From Thermosynechococcus sp. HN-54 (lineage in GTDB: Bacteria > Cyanobacteriota > Cyanobacteriia > Thermosynechococcales > Thermosynechococcaceae), in the NCBI RefSeq assembly GCF_023650955.1, contig NZ_CP098039.1:1116001-1180000 (forward strand): a stretch of DNA of 64,000 nucleotides, in the 5' to 3' direction. The notes beneath the pieces were generated by a model. That model was not told the origin of the DNA and made no database searches. It saw nothing but the letters and a program-made list of their open reading frames with translations. The translations under genes and the position numbers were made by a program. This document shows positions 17,932 to 26,930 of the stretch, one piece after another. Positions within the stretch are counted from its first letter, which is position 1, and each line of letters opens with the position of its first letter.

Positions 17932-19133
17932 GTACCCTTGCAGTTGGGCTAGCAGCGATCGCCAGCGGCGTGATCGTGATACAGGCACCTTGGGTTGCCA
18001 TTTTAATCGCACGCTTAGGGTCGGGTTGGAAACGACCATCTCTCCTAATCCCCCAGCCTTCACGCCCAGAAAACTTGGCCAAGGTGTCAATTGTCGTGCC
18101 CACCCTCAATGAAGCCCAGCGGTTACAACCCTGTTTAGAGGGGCTAATGCGCCAAGGCTACGAGGTGCGGGAAATTCTGATTGTGGATAGCCATTCCCAA
18201 GATGGCACGGCTGAGATCGTGCGGGCAGCGCAACACCGCGATCCGCGCCTCCGCCTTGAATTTGATCCACCGCTGCCGCCGGGTTGGGTCGGTCGGCCTT
18301 GGGCATTACATACGGGCTTTTGTCGTGCCCATCCTGAGAGTGAATGGATTTTAGGGATTGATGCCGATACACAACCGCAGCCCGGCCTTGTGGCTAGCCT
18401 TTTGGAAACAGCGGAGCGGGAGCAATTGGATCTGATTTCCCTCTCACCTCGCTTTGTTCTCAAGACGGGGGGTGAATGGTGGCTGCAACCAGCGTTGCTC
18501 TTGACGCTAATCTACCGCTTTGGCGCAGCGCGTGCCGTGGAAAGTCAGCCCGAACGGATTCTGGCCAATGGTCAGTGCCTGCTGATTCGGCGATCGCGCC
18601 TCGAGGCGATTGGCGGCTACCAAGTTGCCGCTTCTTCCTTTTGTGATGATGTGACATTGGTGCGAGCCATAGCGGCTGCGGGGGCACGGGTGACCTTTCG
18701 GGATGGCTCAAAGGTGCTGAAGGTGCGCATGTATGAGGGCATGGCGGAAACATGGCGAGAATGGGGGCGATCGCTCGACCTCAAGGATGCAACTCCAGTA
18801 GCCCAGGTGTGGGGCGATGCCTATTTCCTCTGGGCAGTACAGGGATTACCGTTGCCCCTGTTGGTTTTGGGCTTGATGGCACTGGCAGTGACTACTCCCA
18901 CCCTACCCCTAGAGATGGCGACATTGCTCAATGGTGTGCTGGTGCTGATCCGCTGGGGCATGACACTGGCGATCGCCCCCGTGTACGATTGGCAAGTGGG
19001 TCAAGGGCGCTGGCTCTTTTGGCTGTCTCCCCTTGCGGATCCCCTAGCCGCACTGCGGATTACCCTTTCCTCTTGGCGACGCCCCAAGCAGTGGCGGGGA
19101 CGAACTTACGGTGCACCCGCTCAGGGTTCCTAG
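17928..19133 (+). CDS. Membrane family-2 glycosyltransferase, possibly CruG
   Basis: A 401-residue GT-A enzyme: one N-terminal membrane helix, then [21 protein letters not shown] (cited as VVPTLNEA), the metal site GIDADTQPQ, an acidic FCDDVTL loop, and a cluster of membrane segments at the C-terminus. The size and layout fit CruG, the 2'-O-glycosyltransferase that makes myxoxanthophyll glycosides; other carotenoid or lipid glycosyltransferases cannot be excluded. The start is a TTG overlapping the minE stop, unusual but supported by lack of any nearer start before the helix. Confidence 0.7.
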   Translation: MSTLAVGLAAIASGVIVIQAPWVAILIARLGSGWKRPSLLIPQPSRPENLAKVSIVVPTLNEAQRLQPCLEGLMRQGYEVREILIVDSHSQDGTAEIVRAAQHRDPRLRLEFDPPLPPGWVGRPWALHTGFCRAHPESEWILGIDADTQPQPGLVASLLETAEREQLDLISLSPRFVLKTGGEWWLQPALLLTLIYRFGAARAVESQPERILANGQCLLIRRSRLEAIGGYQVAASSFCDDVTLVRAIAAAGARVTFRDGSKVLKVRMYEGMAETWREWGRSLDLKDATPVAQVWGDAYFLWAVQGLPLPLLVLGLMALAVTTPTLPLEMATLLNGVLVLIRWGMTLAIAPVYDWQVGQGRWLFWLSPLADPLAALRITLSSWRRPKQWRGRTYGAPAQGS

Positions 19134-19190
19134 TTTAGGATTGGGTTGGTATTCTCTATTAGCAGCGCTGGCTCGATTACTGGTCTCAAC

Positions 19191-20414
19191 GTGAAAACAT
19201 CACTCTTGACTACTGCCCAAGAAGCACTTGCCTCAACGTTTGCCGAAATTGATGGCCGTGTCAAGGCCAACTTGCAGCGGATTTTGGGTGCCTTTCGTCA
19301 ACAGCGGTTGGGAGTGCATCACTTCAGTAGCATGACGGGCTATGGCCACGGCGATCTAGGGCGCGAGGTACTGGATCGGGTGTTTGCGCAGGTGATGGGG
19401 GCTGAGGCGGCTTTAGTGCGGGTGCAATTTGTCTCTGGTACCCACGCGATCGCCACTGCACTATTTGGTGTGCTCCGCCCCGGTGATGAACTAATTTCCC
19501 TTGCGGGTGCTCCCTACGACACCCTAGAAGAGGTGATTGGCCTGCGGGGTCAAGGACAAGGCTCCCTCAAGGACTTCGGCATTCACTATCGCGAGATTCC
19601 CCTGCTCCCCATGGGTGAACCCGATTGGGGGGCGATCGCCACCTGTGTCCAACCCCAAACCCGCATGGTGCTGATTCAACGCTCCTGTGGCTATACGTGG
19701 CGCCCTAGCCTCAGCCTTGCGGACATTGGCAAGATGATCCACCTGCTCAAGGCACAGAATCCCGCTGTGGTGTGTTTTGTGGATAACTGCTACGGCGAAT
19801 TTGTCGAGACCCAAGAACCGCCCCATGTCGGCGCTGATTTGATTGCGGGTTCCCTGATTAAAAATCCCGGCGGCACGATCGCCACAGCGGGAGGCTACTT
19901 AGCGGGACGTGCTGATCTCATTGAGCAGGCCAGTTATCGCCTGACGGCACCGGGGATTGGCCACGAAGGGGGTGCCACATTTGATCAACATCGCCTCCTC
20001 TTTCAGGGGCTGTTTCTAGCACCGCAAATGGTCGGCGAAGCCCTCAAGTGTGCCCATCTACTGGCCTATGTTTTTGATCAATTGGGCTATCCCGTCAACC
20101 CCGCCCCCCTTGCCCCCCGTCGTGATGTCATTCAAGCGATTCAATTGGGCAGCCCTGAGAAGCTGATTGCCTTTTGCCGCACGTTGCAACGTTATTCCCC
20201 CGTGGGTTCCTACTTGGATCCGGTGCCAGCACCAATGCCTGGCTATGCCGATGATCTGGTGATGGCTGGGGGCACGTTTATTGATGGCAGCACGTCGGAA
20301 CTGTCTGCCGATGGCCCTTTGCGTCCACCCTATATTGTCTTTTGTCAGGGGGGAACCCACTGGACTCATATGGCCTTGATTTTAGAGGCTCTCCTAGAGG
20401 ATCAGGCTTTTTGA
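19191..20414 (+). CDS. Methionine gamma-lyase-like / 'aluminium resistance' PLP enzyme
   Basis: Fold-type I PLP-dependent protein of the PF06838 family, often annotated as aluminium resistance protein. Recognised by the N-terminal AFRQQRLGVHHFSSMTGYGHGDLGR (cited as VHHFSSMTGYGH), the cofactor segment FVSGTHAIATAL, and the PLP lysine in SLIKNPGGTIA. The reaction is not proven in the family. GTG 19191 is preferred because homologues start close to this point; a TTG at 19146 would add 15 residues. The last 13 bases overlap the end of the opposite-strand glycosyltransferase gene. Confidence 0.82.
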   Translation: MKTSLLTTAQEALASTFAEIDGRVKANLQRILGAFRQQRLGVHHFSSMTGYGHGDLGREVLDRVFAQVMGAEAALVRVQFVSGTHAIATALFGVLRPGDELISLAGAPYDTLEEVIGLRGQGQGSLKDFGIHYREIPLLPMGEPDWGAIATCVQPQTRMVLIQRSCGYTWRPSLSLADIGKMIHLLKAQNPAVVCFVDNCYGEFVETQEPPHVGADLIAGSLIKNPGGTIATAGGYLAGRADLIEQASYRLTAPGIGHEGGATFDQHRLLFQGLFLAPQMVGEALKCAHLLAYVFDQLGYPVNPAPLAPRRDVIQAIQLGSPEKLIAFCRTLQRYSPVGSYLDPVPAPMPGYADDLVMAGGTFIDGSTSELSADGPLRPPYIVFCQGGTHWTHMALILEALLEDQAF

Positions 20415-21685
20415 GGCCAGCCGTAGGCTTGGGCAACCGCTTCCCATTGGCATAAAATGCTCTGCTCAAAGGCGTCCTGCCACGTGGGGCACGTCCCTTG
20501 GGTGATCCGGTGTGCCTGTGTCCCCATCCGCTGGCGATAGTGGGCATCGTCTAACAGTGGGGTGATGGCGGCTGCCCAATCTTGGGGGTTGCGACTGTAA
20601 ACCACTACCCCATCCGCCCCTGAGGTTTGGACATATTTGCGTCCGCCATCAAAACCAGAAATAACGACGGGTAATCCCGCTGCCCGTGCTTCCACCACCA
20701 CATTGGGGCCTGTTTCCGACTCTGAGGGAAAGACAAATAGATCACTGCTGGCATAAATCGCCCCTAATTTTTCTTGGGGTACCTTGCCTGTGAGGGTGAC
20801 GCGATCGCCCAAAAGATCTTTGACAAGGCTAGCCTGTGCCCCTTCCCCTACTATCAAGACATGGAACGCCTTTCCTTGATTGGCTAACACTTGAGCCGCC
20901 TGTGCCAACAGGAGCACATTTTTACTGGCATCCACCCGACCGACAAAAAGCACGATCGGCACCTCTGGTAGGTGATACTCCTCCCGTAGCCATTGGGGAT
21001 TGCGAAAGCGTGGATGAAAGCGATCGCGATCAATGCCCCGCTGAAACCACGCCACCCGCTCAGGGGGCAAAAACGTGAGCAGCCAATCGGCATCCTGCTG
21101 CCGCGAGACCAAGACGCGATCGCTAGCACGCATAAAGCTCGCTAATTTACGTTCGGCTCGGTCACCAAACCACTGATCCACTTGCAATTTCTCCAGCCAT
21201 AGCCAGCGCCAAAACTCCCGCCCCCAACTGCGGCCACTCATGCGCCAAATAATTTCCCGCGAATAGGTGCGGGTCAATAACGGCAAATCCGTGTGAATCG
21301 AACTGAGGAGCGGACGATGGTACTGGCGACAAAAGCGGCGCACCGTTTGAGCAAAGCTAAAGGTATCCGTAATGTGAAACACCTGATGTTGAGGTAAATA
21401 ACGGCGCAATGCCCAGTGAAAGGGAGCCACATCGGTCATGCCTGCCCCTTGGCGCATAATTTCCAGTGAGTGCGTGCTGAATTGAGGCGGGAGCAGCTGG
21501 TAGCGAACATTGCCTGCTACCTCTAGGGTTTGCTGGTTTGCACCAAGGAAGTAAAGGGTCAGGTCAACGCGGTCTGGGTAGTGGCTGGCAGCTTCAGCAA
21601 AGCGTTCCCAACATTTGACATGTCCGCCCGCAGTAGGTTGCCATTCAAGGCAAATAAAGACAGCAACGGATAGGGGCTGTGGCAA
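20402..21685 (-). CDS. Family-4 glycosyltransferase
   Basis: A 427-residue GT-B protein with FVGRVDASKNVLLLAQAA at the start of the nucleotide-sugar domain and the GT4 motif ESETGPNVVVE (E-x7-E). The N-terminal domain contains GGHVKCWERFA near residues 20-30. Such enzymes in cyanobacteria make glycolipids or surface polysaccharide; the acceptor is unknown. The start is TTG with a clear GAGGAG box 6 bases upstream and no other start nearby. It overlaps the PLP-enzyme gene tail-to-tail by 13 bases. Confidence 0.85.
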   Translation of the reverse strand: MPQPLSVAVFICLEWQPTAGGHVKCWERFAEAASHYPDRVDLTLYFLGANQQTLEVAGNVRYQLLPPQFSTHSLEIMRQGAGMTDVAPFHWALRRYLPQHQVFHITDTFSFAQTVRRFCRQYHRPLLSSIHTDLPLLTRTYSREIIWRMSGRSWGREFWRWLWLEKLQVDQWFGDRAERKLASFMRASDRVLVSRQQDADWLLTFLPPERVAWFQRGIDRDRFHPRFRNPQWLREEYHLPEVPIVLFVGRVDASKNVLLLAQAAQVLANQGKAFHVLIVGEGAQASLVKDLLGDRVTLTGKVPQEKLGAIYASSDLFVFPSESETGPNVVVEARAAGLPVVISGFDGGRKYVQTSGADGVVVYSRNPQDWAAAITPLLDDAHYRQRMGTQAHRITQGTCPTWQDAFEQSILCQWEAVAQAYGWPQKA

Positions 21686-21997
21686 ACCGAACTCCTCAAG
21701 GTTGCATTTGCTAAAGAGTACCCCAAAAGCTGGGTCTAAAGTCTTGCCCTTCGGGGCTACCTTAATATTTAAGGGCAGATGGACGCAGGCAATATATTCA
21801 ACCTAGATAAAAACCTAGCTCTCTAACCGACAGACCCACGTTGCACTCGGGATATAGCGAATTCTGGGTGAGAAGGCTCGACAGGTAAACTATCCGAGGC
21901 TGAACTAGAGATGCAAAACAGTAATATATTGGAGAATCTTCGTCGCTTGCAGCGAAGTGTAGGTCATATAGCATTGTACGGTCATTCGTGGTTTTAG
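21686..21997. other. Gene-free stretch with small hairpins
   Basis: 312 bases between two divergent genes. A compact hairpin GCCC-TTCG-GGGC lies at about 21749-21760 and a second inverted repeat CTTCG...CGAAG near 21938-21957. No convincing open frame, tRNA or known riboswitch is visible. It may hold promoters for both flanking genes or a small RNA. Confidence 0.4.
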
Positions 21998-22297
21998 ATG
22001 GTGGGTTATCGTAATCGCGCGATCGCCATTCTCTTGGCATTGGCAGGCATCTGTGTCCCTGGACTTCATAAGTTTTATTTGCGCCAGCCTTGGTGGGGCG
22101 GCGTTTACCTGCTGCTAGGGCTACTCTTTTCAAACGTCCCCCACGGTTCCCTTGGCAGCATTGCCCGCGTTGCCTGTGTGATTGAAGCCGTGTGGTATTT
22201 GTTTCAGGGGGCCGATGCCTTTGATGCCACCTTTAATCCGCAAATTAGTGCAGTGGTGCCGAAGCTTTCCTCCCCTACACCTGAAAAATCAACTTAA
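21998..22297 (+). CDS. TM2-domain membrane protein
   Basis: 99 residues with a TM2-like domain: two helices joined by a tight turn, with the family core read as VPGLHKFYLRQPWWGGVYLL. A third weakly hydrophobic segment follows (ARVACVIEAVWYLFQG). TM2 proteins occur in many bacteria without a fixed function. The last four bases overlap the next gene on the opposite strand. Confidence 0.75.
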   Translation: MVGYRNRAIAILLALAGICVPGLHKFYLRQPWWGGVYLLLGLLFSNVPHGSLGSIARVACVIEAVWYLFQGADAFDATFNPQISAVVPKLSSPTPEKST

Positions 22298-22731
22298 TAC
22301 CGCCAGTAGCGCCGGCCTTGCCAAAAAATCCCAATGGCTGACCCAATGAGGAACACGTCTGTGAGGGGGAAAAAGACTGCCCGCAGTCCTAGGGCTGCGC
22401 TAAAAAAACTCAAGACCCCACTGGCCACTAGGACACACAAAAACAATGCCCAAAGGGTGCCGCTGTAGATCGGTGCCGGATTAAACCATGCCTCAAGGGA
22501 GAGGACTGCCACCATGCCAAGGCCCATACTGAGGCCAAGGCGGATCAATAGCGCTAAAGGCGGCTGAAGCAAAATGATCAGCACCTCCCGCACCGCGGCA
22601 ACCGTACTGGCAATATAGTAAATCCCCGTGTCAAATAGCGCTGCCATCAGGGCGACAAGAACACCCGTCGGCACTAGCGATCGCCAAGGCAGTGCCTTAA
22701 ACTGTTGCCAAGGATCGGACACAAGCAACAC
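22294..22731 (-). CDS. Unknown four-helix membrane protein
   Basis: 145 residues with about four hydrophobic segments and a basic C-terminal end (WQGRRYWRY). I do not recognise the family. The start may be the GTG at 22731 or another GTG at 22722 (giving MSDPWQQF). It lies 24 bases downstream of the DUF760 gene on the same strand, so the two may share a transcript. Confidence 0.6.
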   Translation of the reverse strand: MLLVSDPWQQFKALPWRSLVPTGVLVALMAALFDTGIYYIASTVAAVREVLIILLQPPLALLIRLGLSMGLGMVAVLSLEAWFNPAPIYSGTLWALFLCVLVASGVLSFFSAALGLRAVFFPLTDVFLIGSAIGIFWQGRRYWRY

Positions 22732-22755
22732 TCATATCAAGTATGTTGGCAGAAC

Positions 22756-23094
22756 CTAGAGCGTGGGCAGATCGCCGAGGCTCATTTCCAGTTCCATGCG
22801 CTGCTCCATCTGGCGCAGAAAATACCCCGTCATCATGGCTGAGGCCAATAACCCCGCAAGGTTGTCGCGATCGGTGGCAATTTGGACATTAAACTCCTCG
22901 GAGGGAAGGCCACCCACCAGACCTTGGACATTTTGGCTGATAATTTGGCGAATTTCTGGACTCACGGAACGGGCAATACGGGTCAACACCTCTGGCGATT
23001 GGCTTTGCAGGTACTTCAGCAGCAGATTGGGCTGCCCATCCTCCGTAGAAGACTGGTAGAAATTAGCGTTTCCAGGATCAAAAACCATAGGCAT
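22756..23094 (-). CDS. DUF760 family protein
   Basis: A 112-residue soluble protein conserved in cyanobacteria and plastids. The core LLLKYLQSQSPEVLTRIARS and IRQIISQNVQGLVGGLPSE segments are typical of DUF760. The function is unknown. A second in-frame ATG two codons downstream is possible as start. It is divergent from the next gene, with a 144-base region between. Confidence 0.8.
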   Translation of the reverse strand: MPMVFDPGNANFYQSSTEDGQPNLLLKYLQSQSPEVLTRIARSVSPEIRQIISQNVQGLVGGLPSEEFNVQIATDRDNLAGLLASAMMTGYFLRQMEQRMELEMSLGDLPTL

Positions 23095-23238
23095 TGCTCG
23101 TTGGTTATGTTAACTATTATGTTACCAAAACGAAATGCACTCCTAGGAGGAGATGCAGCTAAGGTGACTGTGCTACGTGCTCTAACTGTAGAATAGACTT
23201 CAGCATTCGGTGAGACTGAATACACTAAGGATTCTTGC

Positions 23239-23613
23239 ATGACCGCCCTCGATCAGCTTCAGCCTGCTAACCCTCGGGAAGTCAATATCTTTGCCCCCTA
23301 TATGCGTGCTGAGAAGCGTCCGCTCCTGCCCTTGGGCATCGCACTCTACCGTCTGGGGAAGTTGGAGGGACAACGGGGGATTGAAGGCGGTAACAATGTT
23401 GATTTTGTTGCCACATGGACGATCGCCAACCTGCCCGCAGATCTATCCCGCTGCACAGTGACGTTTGACAACTCTCCTGATCTCCAGTACGAAATTTCCA
23501 TCACCACGTTTGAACTGGTGGATCATCTCATTGACGTCATCATTAATTATAAAAAACATCATATTGCTGATTTCTCCAAAGCGTTTTATCGTAAGCTGTT
23601 ACGGCTTGAATAA
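23239..23613 (+). CDS. Conserved hypothetical protein
   Basis: 124-residue soluble protein, not recognised. The N-terminal part contains EKRPLLPLGIALYRLGKLEGQ and the C-terminal part a helical region ELVDHLIDVIINYKKHH. No signal or membrane segment. The ATG follows an AT-rich upstream region and the coding style matches its neighbours, so I take it as real. It precedes the phosphotransacetylase-like gene by 57 bases. Confidence 0.65.
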   Translation: MTALDQLQPANPREVNIFAPYMRAEKRPLLPLGIALYRLGKLEGQRGIEGGNNVDFVATWTIANLPADLSRCTVTFDNSPDLQYEISITTFELVDHLIDVIINYKKHHIADFSKAFYRKLLRLE

Positions 23614-23670
23614 CGCTCGAATAAAGTATAGGGTGTTTCGGGTTGGGGTTGCGGGAGGAGTAACTGAACG

Positions 23671-24738
23671 GTGGCAAAGCATTTATTGATTGGTTCAATT
23701 GTGCCCTATAGTGGCAAGTCAGCAACGGTTTTAGGCTTGGCCAAGCTCTGCCGCGATCGCCATCTGCGCATTGCCTACGGTAAACCCTTGGGCACGTACC
23801 AACCTGCAACCGACAGCGAAGAAATTGAAGCGGATGTTAGTTTTTTACAGAAAACCCTCAACCTAGAGAATGTGCGACCCACATTGCTCACGCTGACACC
23901 CGATGCCATCAAAGCACGGCTCACAGGCACAGATCAGCAAGATTATCGCCAAGCCCTAGCCGCCTACCACACCATGGACAGCGAGGATTTGGTGCTCCTC
24001 GAAGGCCCCGCTACCTTAGCGGAGGGGCAGTTGTTTGACTTGGGGTTAGCCCAAATGGCGGCAGTGCTGGATGCACCGATTTTACTGGTGGTGCGCTATG
24101 AGTCGCCCTTGGTGGTGGAATCGCTTCTCCTAGCTAAGTCGGAATTGGGCGATCGCCTGCTGGGGGTGATTCTCAATGATATTCCTCAACCAGAAACGCA
24201 ACCGTTAGCGGCAATTCGCCACTATCTGGAAGCACACCAGATTCCTGTTTTTGGGATGTTGCCCCGCAGTCAGTTGCTGCGCAGTGTCAGTGTCAAGGAA
24301 TTGGTCCGCCAGTTAAATGCTGAAGTCCTGTGCCGTCCGGATCGCTTGGATTTACTAGTGGAGGAACTCACGATTGGGGCGATGAATGTCAGTGCCGCCC
24401 TGAAGTATTTCCGTAAAGCGAACAACATGGCCGTGATTACCGGCGGCGATCGCACCGATATTCAATGGGCGGCCTTGGAGACCTCCACCCACTGTTTGAT
24501 CCTCACGGGACATTTGCCGCCTTCCCCGGCCATTCTTGCCCGTGCCGAAGAGTTGGAAATTCCCATCCTCTCGGTGGATCTGGATACGCTGACGGCAGTG
24601 GAAATTGTGGATCGTGCCTTTGGTCAAGTGCGCCTCCATGAAGTCGCCAAGGTGAAGTGCGTCGAGCAGATGATGCAGGAGTATGTAGAGGGCGATCGCC
24701 TGCTGGCTCAGTTGGGACTCTTGACGGTTGAGGCCTAA
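23671..24738 (+). CDS. Phosphotransacetylase-family protein (AAA_26 + DRTGG)
   Basis: 355 residues in two parts: a dethiobiotin-synthetase-like P-loop domain (GSIVPYSGKSATVLGLAKL at residues 8-26; the loop is YSGKSA) and a DRTGG domain from about residue 215, with GAMNVSAALKYFRKANNMAVITGGDRTD (cited as AVITGGDRTD). This is the N-terminal architecture of long phosphate acetyltransferases without the catalytic PTA domain, so a regulatory or nucleotide-sensing role is more likely than acetyl transfer. The start is GTG. It overlaps the next opposite-strand gene by 4 bases. Confidence 0.82.
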   Translation: MAKHLLIGSIVPYSGKSATVLGLAKLCRDRHLRIAYGKPLGTYQPATDSEEIEADVSFLQKTLNLENVRPTLLTLTPDAIKARLTGTDQQDYRQALAAYHTMDSEDLVLLEGPATLAEGQLFDLGLAQMAAVLDAPILLVVRYESPLVVESLLLAKSELGDRLLGVILNDIPQPETQPLAAIRHYLEAHQIPVFGMLPRSQLLRSVSVKELVRQLNAEVLCRPDRLDLLVEELTIGAMNVSAALKYFRKANNMAVITGGDRTDIQWAALETSTHCLILTGHLPPSPAILARAEELEIPILSVDLDTLTAVEIVDRAFGQVRLHEVAKVKCVEQMMQEYVEGDRLLAQLGLLTVEA

Positions 24739-25802
24739 GGTTTAGCGGTCAAGGCAAAAATCAGTACTTGGGTCGGCGTTTTGCCATCAAAGTTGTTATC
24801 GCCAATGATGTAGAGCGATCGCGCCCCATCGGCCAAGGGTGGGCCAAAGCTCATCCCCTCCAAATTGGTGAGGGGAATCCCCAGCGTCTTGAAATCCAAA
24901 ATTAAACGTTTTTGCACAGGGCGGATTGGGCGCAGATCAGCTGGTAACGTGGCCATGCCAAGGGTATCTGTCGCCCCTGCTAGGGAGACCTCAAAAAGCT
25001 TGATGCCATGCCCCATATCCGGACTATAGGTGCGCTCCAAGCTGAGGAAATGGCCGCCGTTGTCAAGGGCGAGTAGCTCCACGAGGCCATTAAACACAGC
25101 CTCTGAGGGATCCAGTGGATACAGGTGCTCCGCCAACAACACCGGCGCTACATCCCCCCGCAGGTAGTGGAGGAGGCGGCAGTAAAGGGGGACATTGGGG
25201 CGGACATCTTGGGCAAGGGCAGATTCAACCCCAACAAACAGGCGATCGCCCGTCGGAGAAAGTGTCAGTGCCTCAAAACCGAGATTATTGCGAATGCCCT
25301 GCTGAGCATTGGGGAGATAGTACTTGGGAATAGGTAGAGCTGCAATGGTTTGTCCATTCTCGCGCTCAAACTCTTTGATCCAAGGGGGGCTAGCCGTCGC
25401 CGTTACCCCCTCACTGCTAATTACAAGCTGCCCCTCAGCCGTCAGCGCAATTCCCTCAGTGTCGGCAGTGTTGAGCGGATACACCTCACCATTAGGCTGC
25501 TGGAGAAAGGTCACCCCCTTGGGGGCAATGGTGTCAGGCGTAATCTCTAGGGTATAAAACCGAGGTTGCTGGCGATCGTCGCTAATGGCATAGAACTGTT
25601 GTTGACGCGGATCGTACGTCAAACCCGACAGCCCTCCCACCTCGGTATTTTGCCACTGGCTGCCGGCGGGTAATTGGACTTCGCCACGAAATTCCACCCC
25701 GACATTCAGAAACAAGCGCTCCTCTGCTCGCACTTGAGGAAGAGCACATCCCCATAGAAAGCCGAGGAGCAGAATTCCTGTCAAGAGGCGTCGCCAAGGC
25801 AT
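24735..25802 (-). CDS. Phytase-like esterase-domain lipoprotein
   Basis: 355 residues with a lipoprotein signal (LLLGFLWGC, Cys19) and the PF13449 'esterase-like activity of phytase' beta-propeller: EVGGLSGLTYDP, YAISDDRQQPRFY, DTEGIAL and LTNLEGMSFGP. Members are exported and are often found in phosphate-scavenging contexts, but activity is unproven. It lies 9 bases downstream of the Tic22-like gene stop region on the same strand, so both may be transcribed together. Confidence 0.82.
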   Translation of the reverse strand: MPWRRLLTGILLLGFLWGCALPQVRAEERLFLNVGVEFRGEVQLPAGSQWQNTEVGGLSGLTYDPRQQQFYAISDDRQQPRFYTLEITPDTIAPKGVTFLQQPNGEVYPLNTADTEGIALTAEGQLVISSEGVTATASPPWIKEFERENGQTIAALPIPKYYLPNAQQGIRNNLGFEALTLSPTGDRLFVGVESALAQDVRPNVPLYCRLLHYLRGDVAPVLLAEHLYPLDPSEAVFNGLVELLALDNGGHFLSLERTYSPDMGHGIKLFEVSLAGATDTLGMATLPADLRPIRPVQKRLILDFKTLGIPLTNLEGMSFGPPLADGARSLYIIGDNNFDGKTPTQVLIFALTAKP

Positions 25803-25811
25803 GGGTGTGTC

Positions 25812-26708
25812 TTAGCGGTTGCGGTTTGTGCCTTGACCACCCCCCTGTTGATTGGAGCGTTGGGGAGCAACGGGTTGATTGGCTGGATTCGGACGTTGGG
25901 CACTACCACTCTGTTGCACGGCAAATTGAATGGCTTCGGGGGTTTGCACCAGTTGAATTTGACCAGCCACGGGATCGTTGGTGCTCAACATGGTTGCTAC
26001 CAAATTATCCAGCATGACGACGCGAATCCCCGTATCCTTGGCCAGTTCAGGACGCTGCTGGCGGGCTTGATCCACTTCTCGTTGCAGTTGCGTTTTATCA
26101 AAGTAAAAGGGAATAAACCGCTGGGTGCGGGTCTGACCGTTTTCGCGCATTTGGGCTTCTACGGCGATGGGGTTGCCTGTTTTGCTATCTGCTAGGAAAA
26201 AGAGGGGGGTACCGCCCATAAACGGCCTACCATCCTTGGTGAGAATTTTGCCATCGCGCTCGACTAGATCGCCACTTTGTTTGAGCAGATTCACCGCTGC
26301 TTCCAGTTGCGGTCTGGAGGGGATAATGTCCACACCAATGGCAGGATTTTTTTGGCTTTCGAGGGCAATTTTCACCGCCCCACTGAGGGCGGCTGCGGAG
26401 ACCCGAGCCACGCGACCCACATCCGGCTGTTGCGTTTTAATGGTGTTAAGCGCCGTTTGGGCATCCTGCTGATTGATAAAAAAGGTAAAGACTTGAATCT
26501 TCTTGTTTTGGTCTTGAGGATTGGGAATTTCAAACGTTAATGGCTCCCCCTTGTCGTTGGTGATCATAAAAACGGGCACATTGTTGAGAATGCGCAGCAC
26601 TTGTTCTTCCGGCAAGGCGGTGGCAGTGTCATAGCGGCTGATGGCGGGTGCTAGCCACAGGCTACTCACTAACCCAGCCAAAACACCCAAGTGTGCCAAT
26701 TTTTTCAT
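25812..26708 (-). CDS. Tic22-like periplasmic protein
   Basis: 298 residues with a signal peptide (about residues 1-24) and the Tic22 fold: LNNVPVFMITNDKGEPL and the repeated FFINQQDAQTAL / PLFFLADSKTG pattern. Cyanobacterial Tic22 is an essential periplasmic or thylakoid-associated factor for outer membrane biogenesis. The C-terminal 35 residues are Gln/Asn/Pro-rich and probably disordered. ATG 26708 is preferred because AGGAG lies 7 bases upstream; an upstream in-frame codon at 26768 lacks one and would spoil the signal peptide. Confidence 0.88.
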   Translation of the reverse strand: MKKLAHLGVLAGLVSSLWLAPAISRYDTATALPEEQVLRILNNVPVFMITNDKGEPLTFEIPNPQDQNKKIQVFTFFINQQDAQTALNTIKTQQPDVGRVARVSAAALSGAVKIALESQKNPAIGVDIIPSRPQLEAAVNLLKQSGDLVERDGKILTKDGRPFMGGTPLFFLADSKTGNPIAVEAQMRENGQTRTQRFIPFYFDKTQLQREVDQARQQRPELAKDTGIRVVMLDNLVATMLSTNDPVAGQIQLVQTPEAIQFAVQQSGSAQRPNPANQPVAPQRSNQQGGGQGTNRNR

Positions 26709-26930
26709 ACCGTCTCCTAATTCATGCTTTATTGCAGTTAAGTCAACTCTCCGAATCCCATCCTTCACTTGTGGAGAGGGGGGGCGATCGCAATGTAGTA
26801 CCTAACTCACACCGAAACTTATGCACTTAGCAAGTGAGTATTTTTACATATGAAGTACTCCCTTTGCTTTCCCACCGTAAGCCAATTTGACGCAATGGAC
26901 AAGGGGCAAGTTTCTATACCCTTTTGGGAA

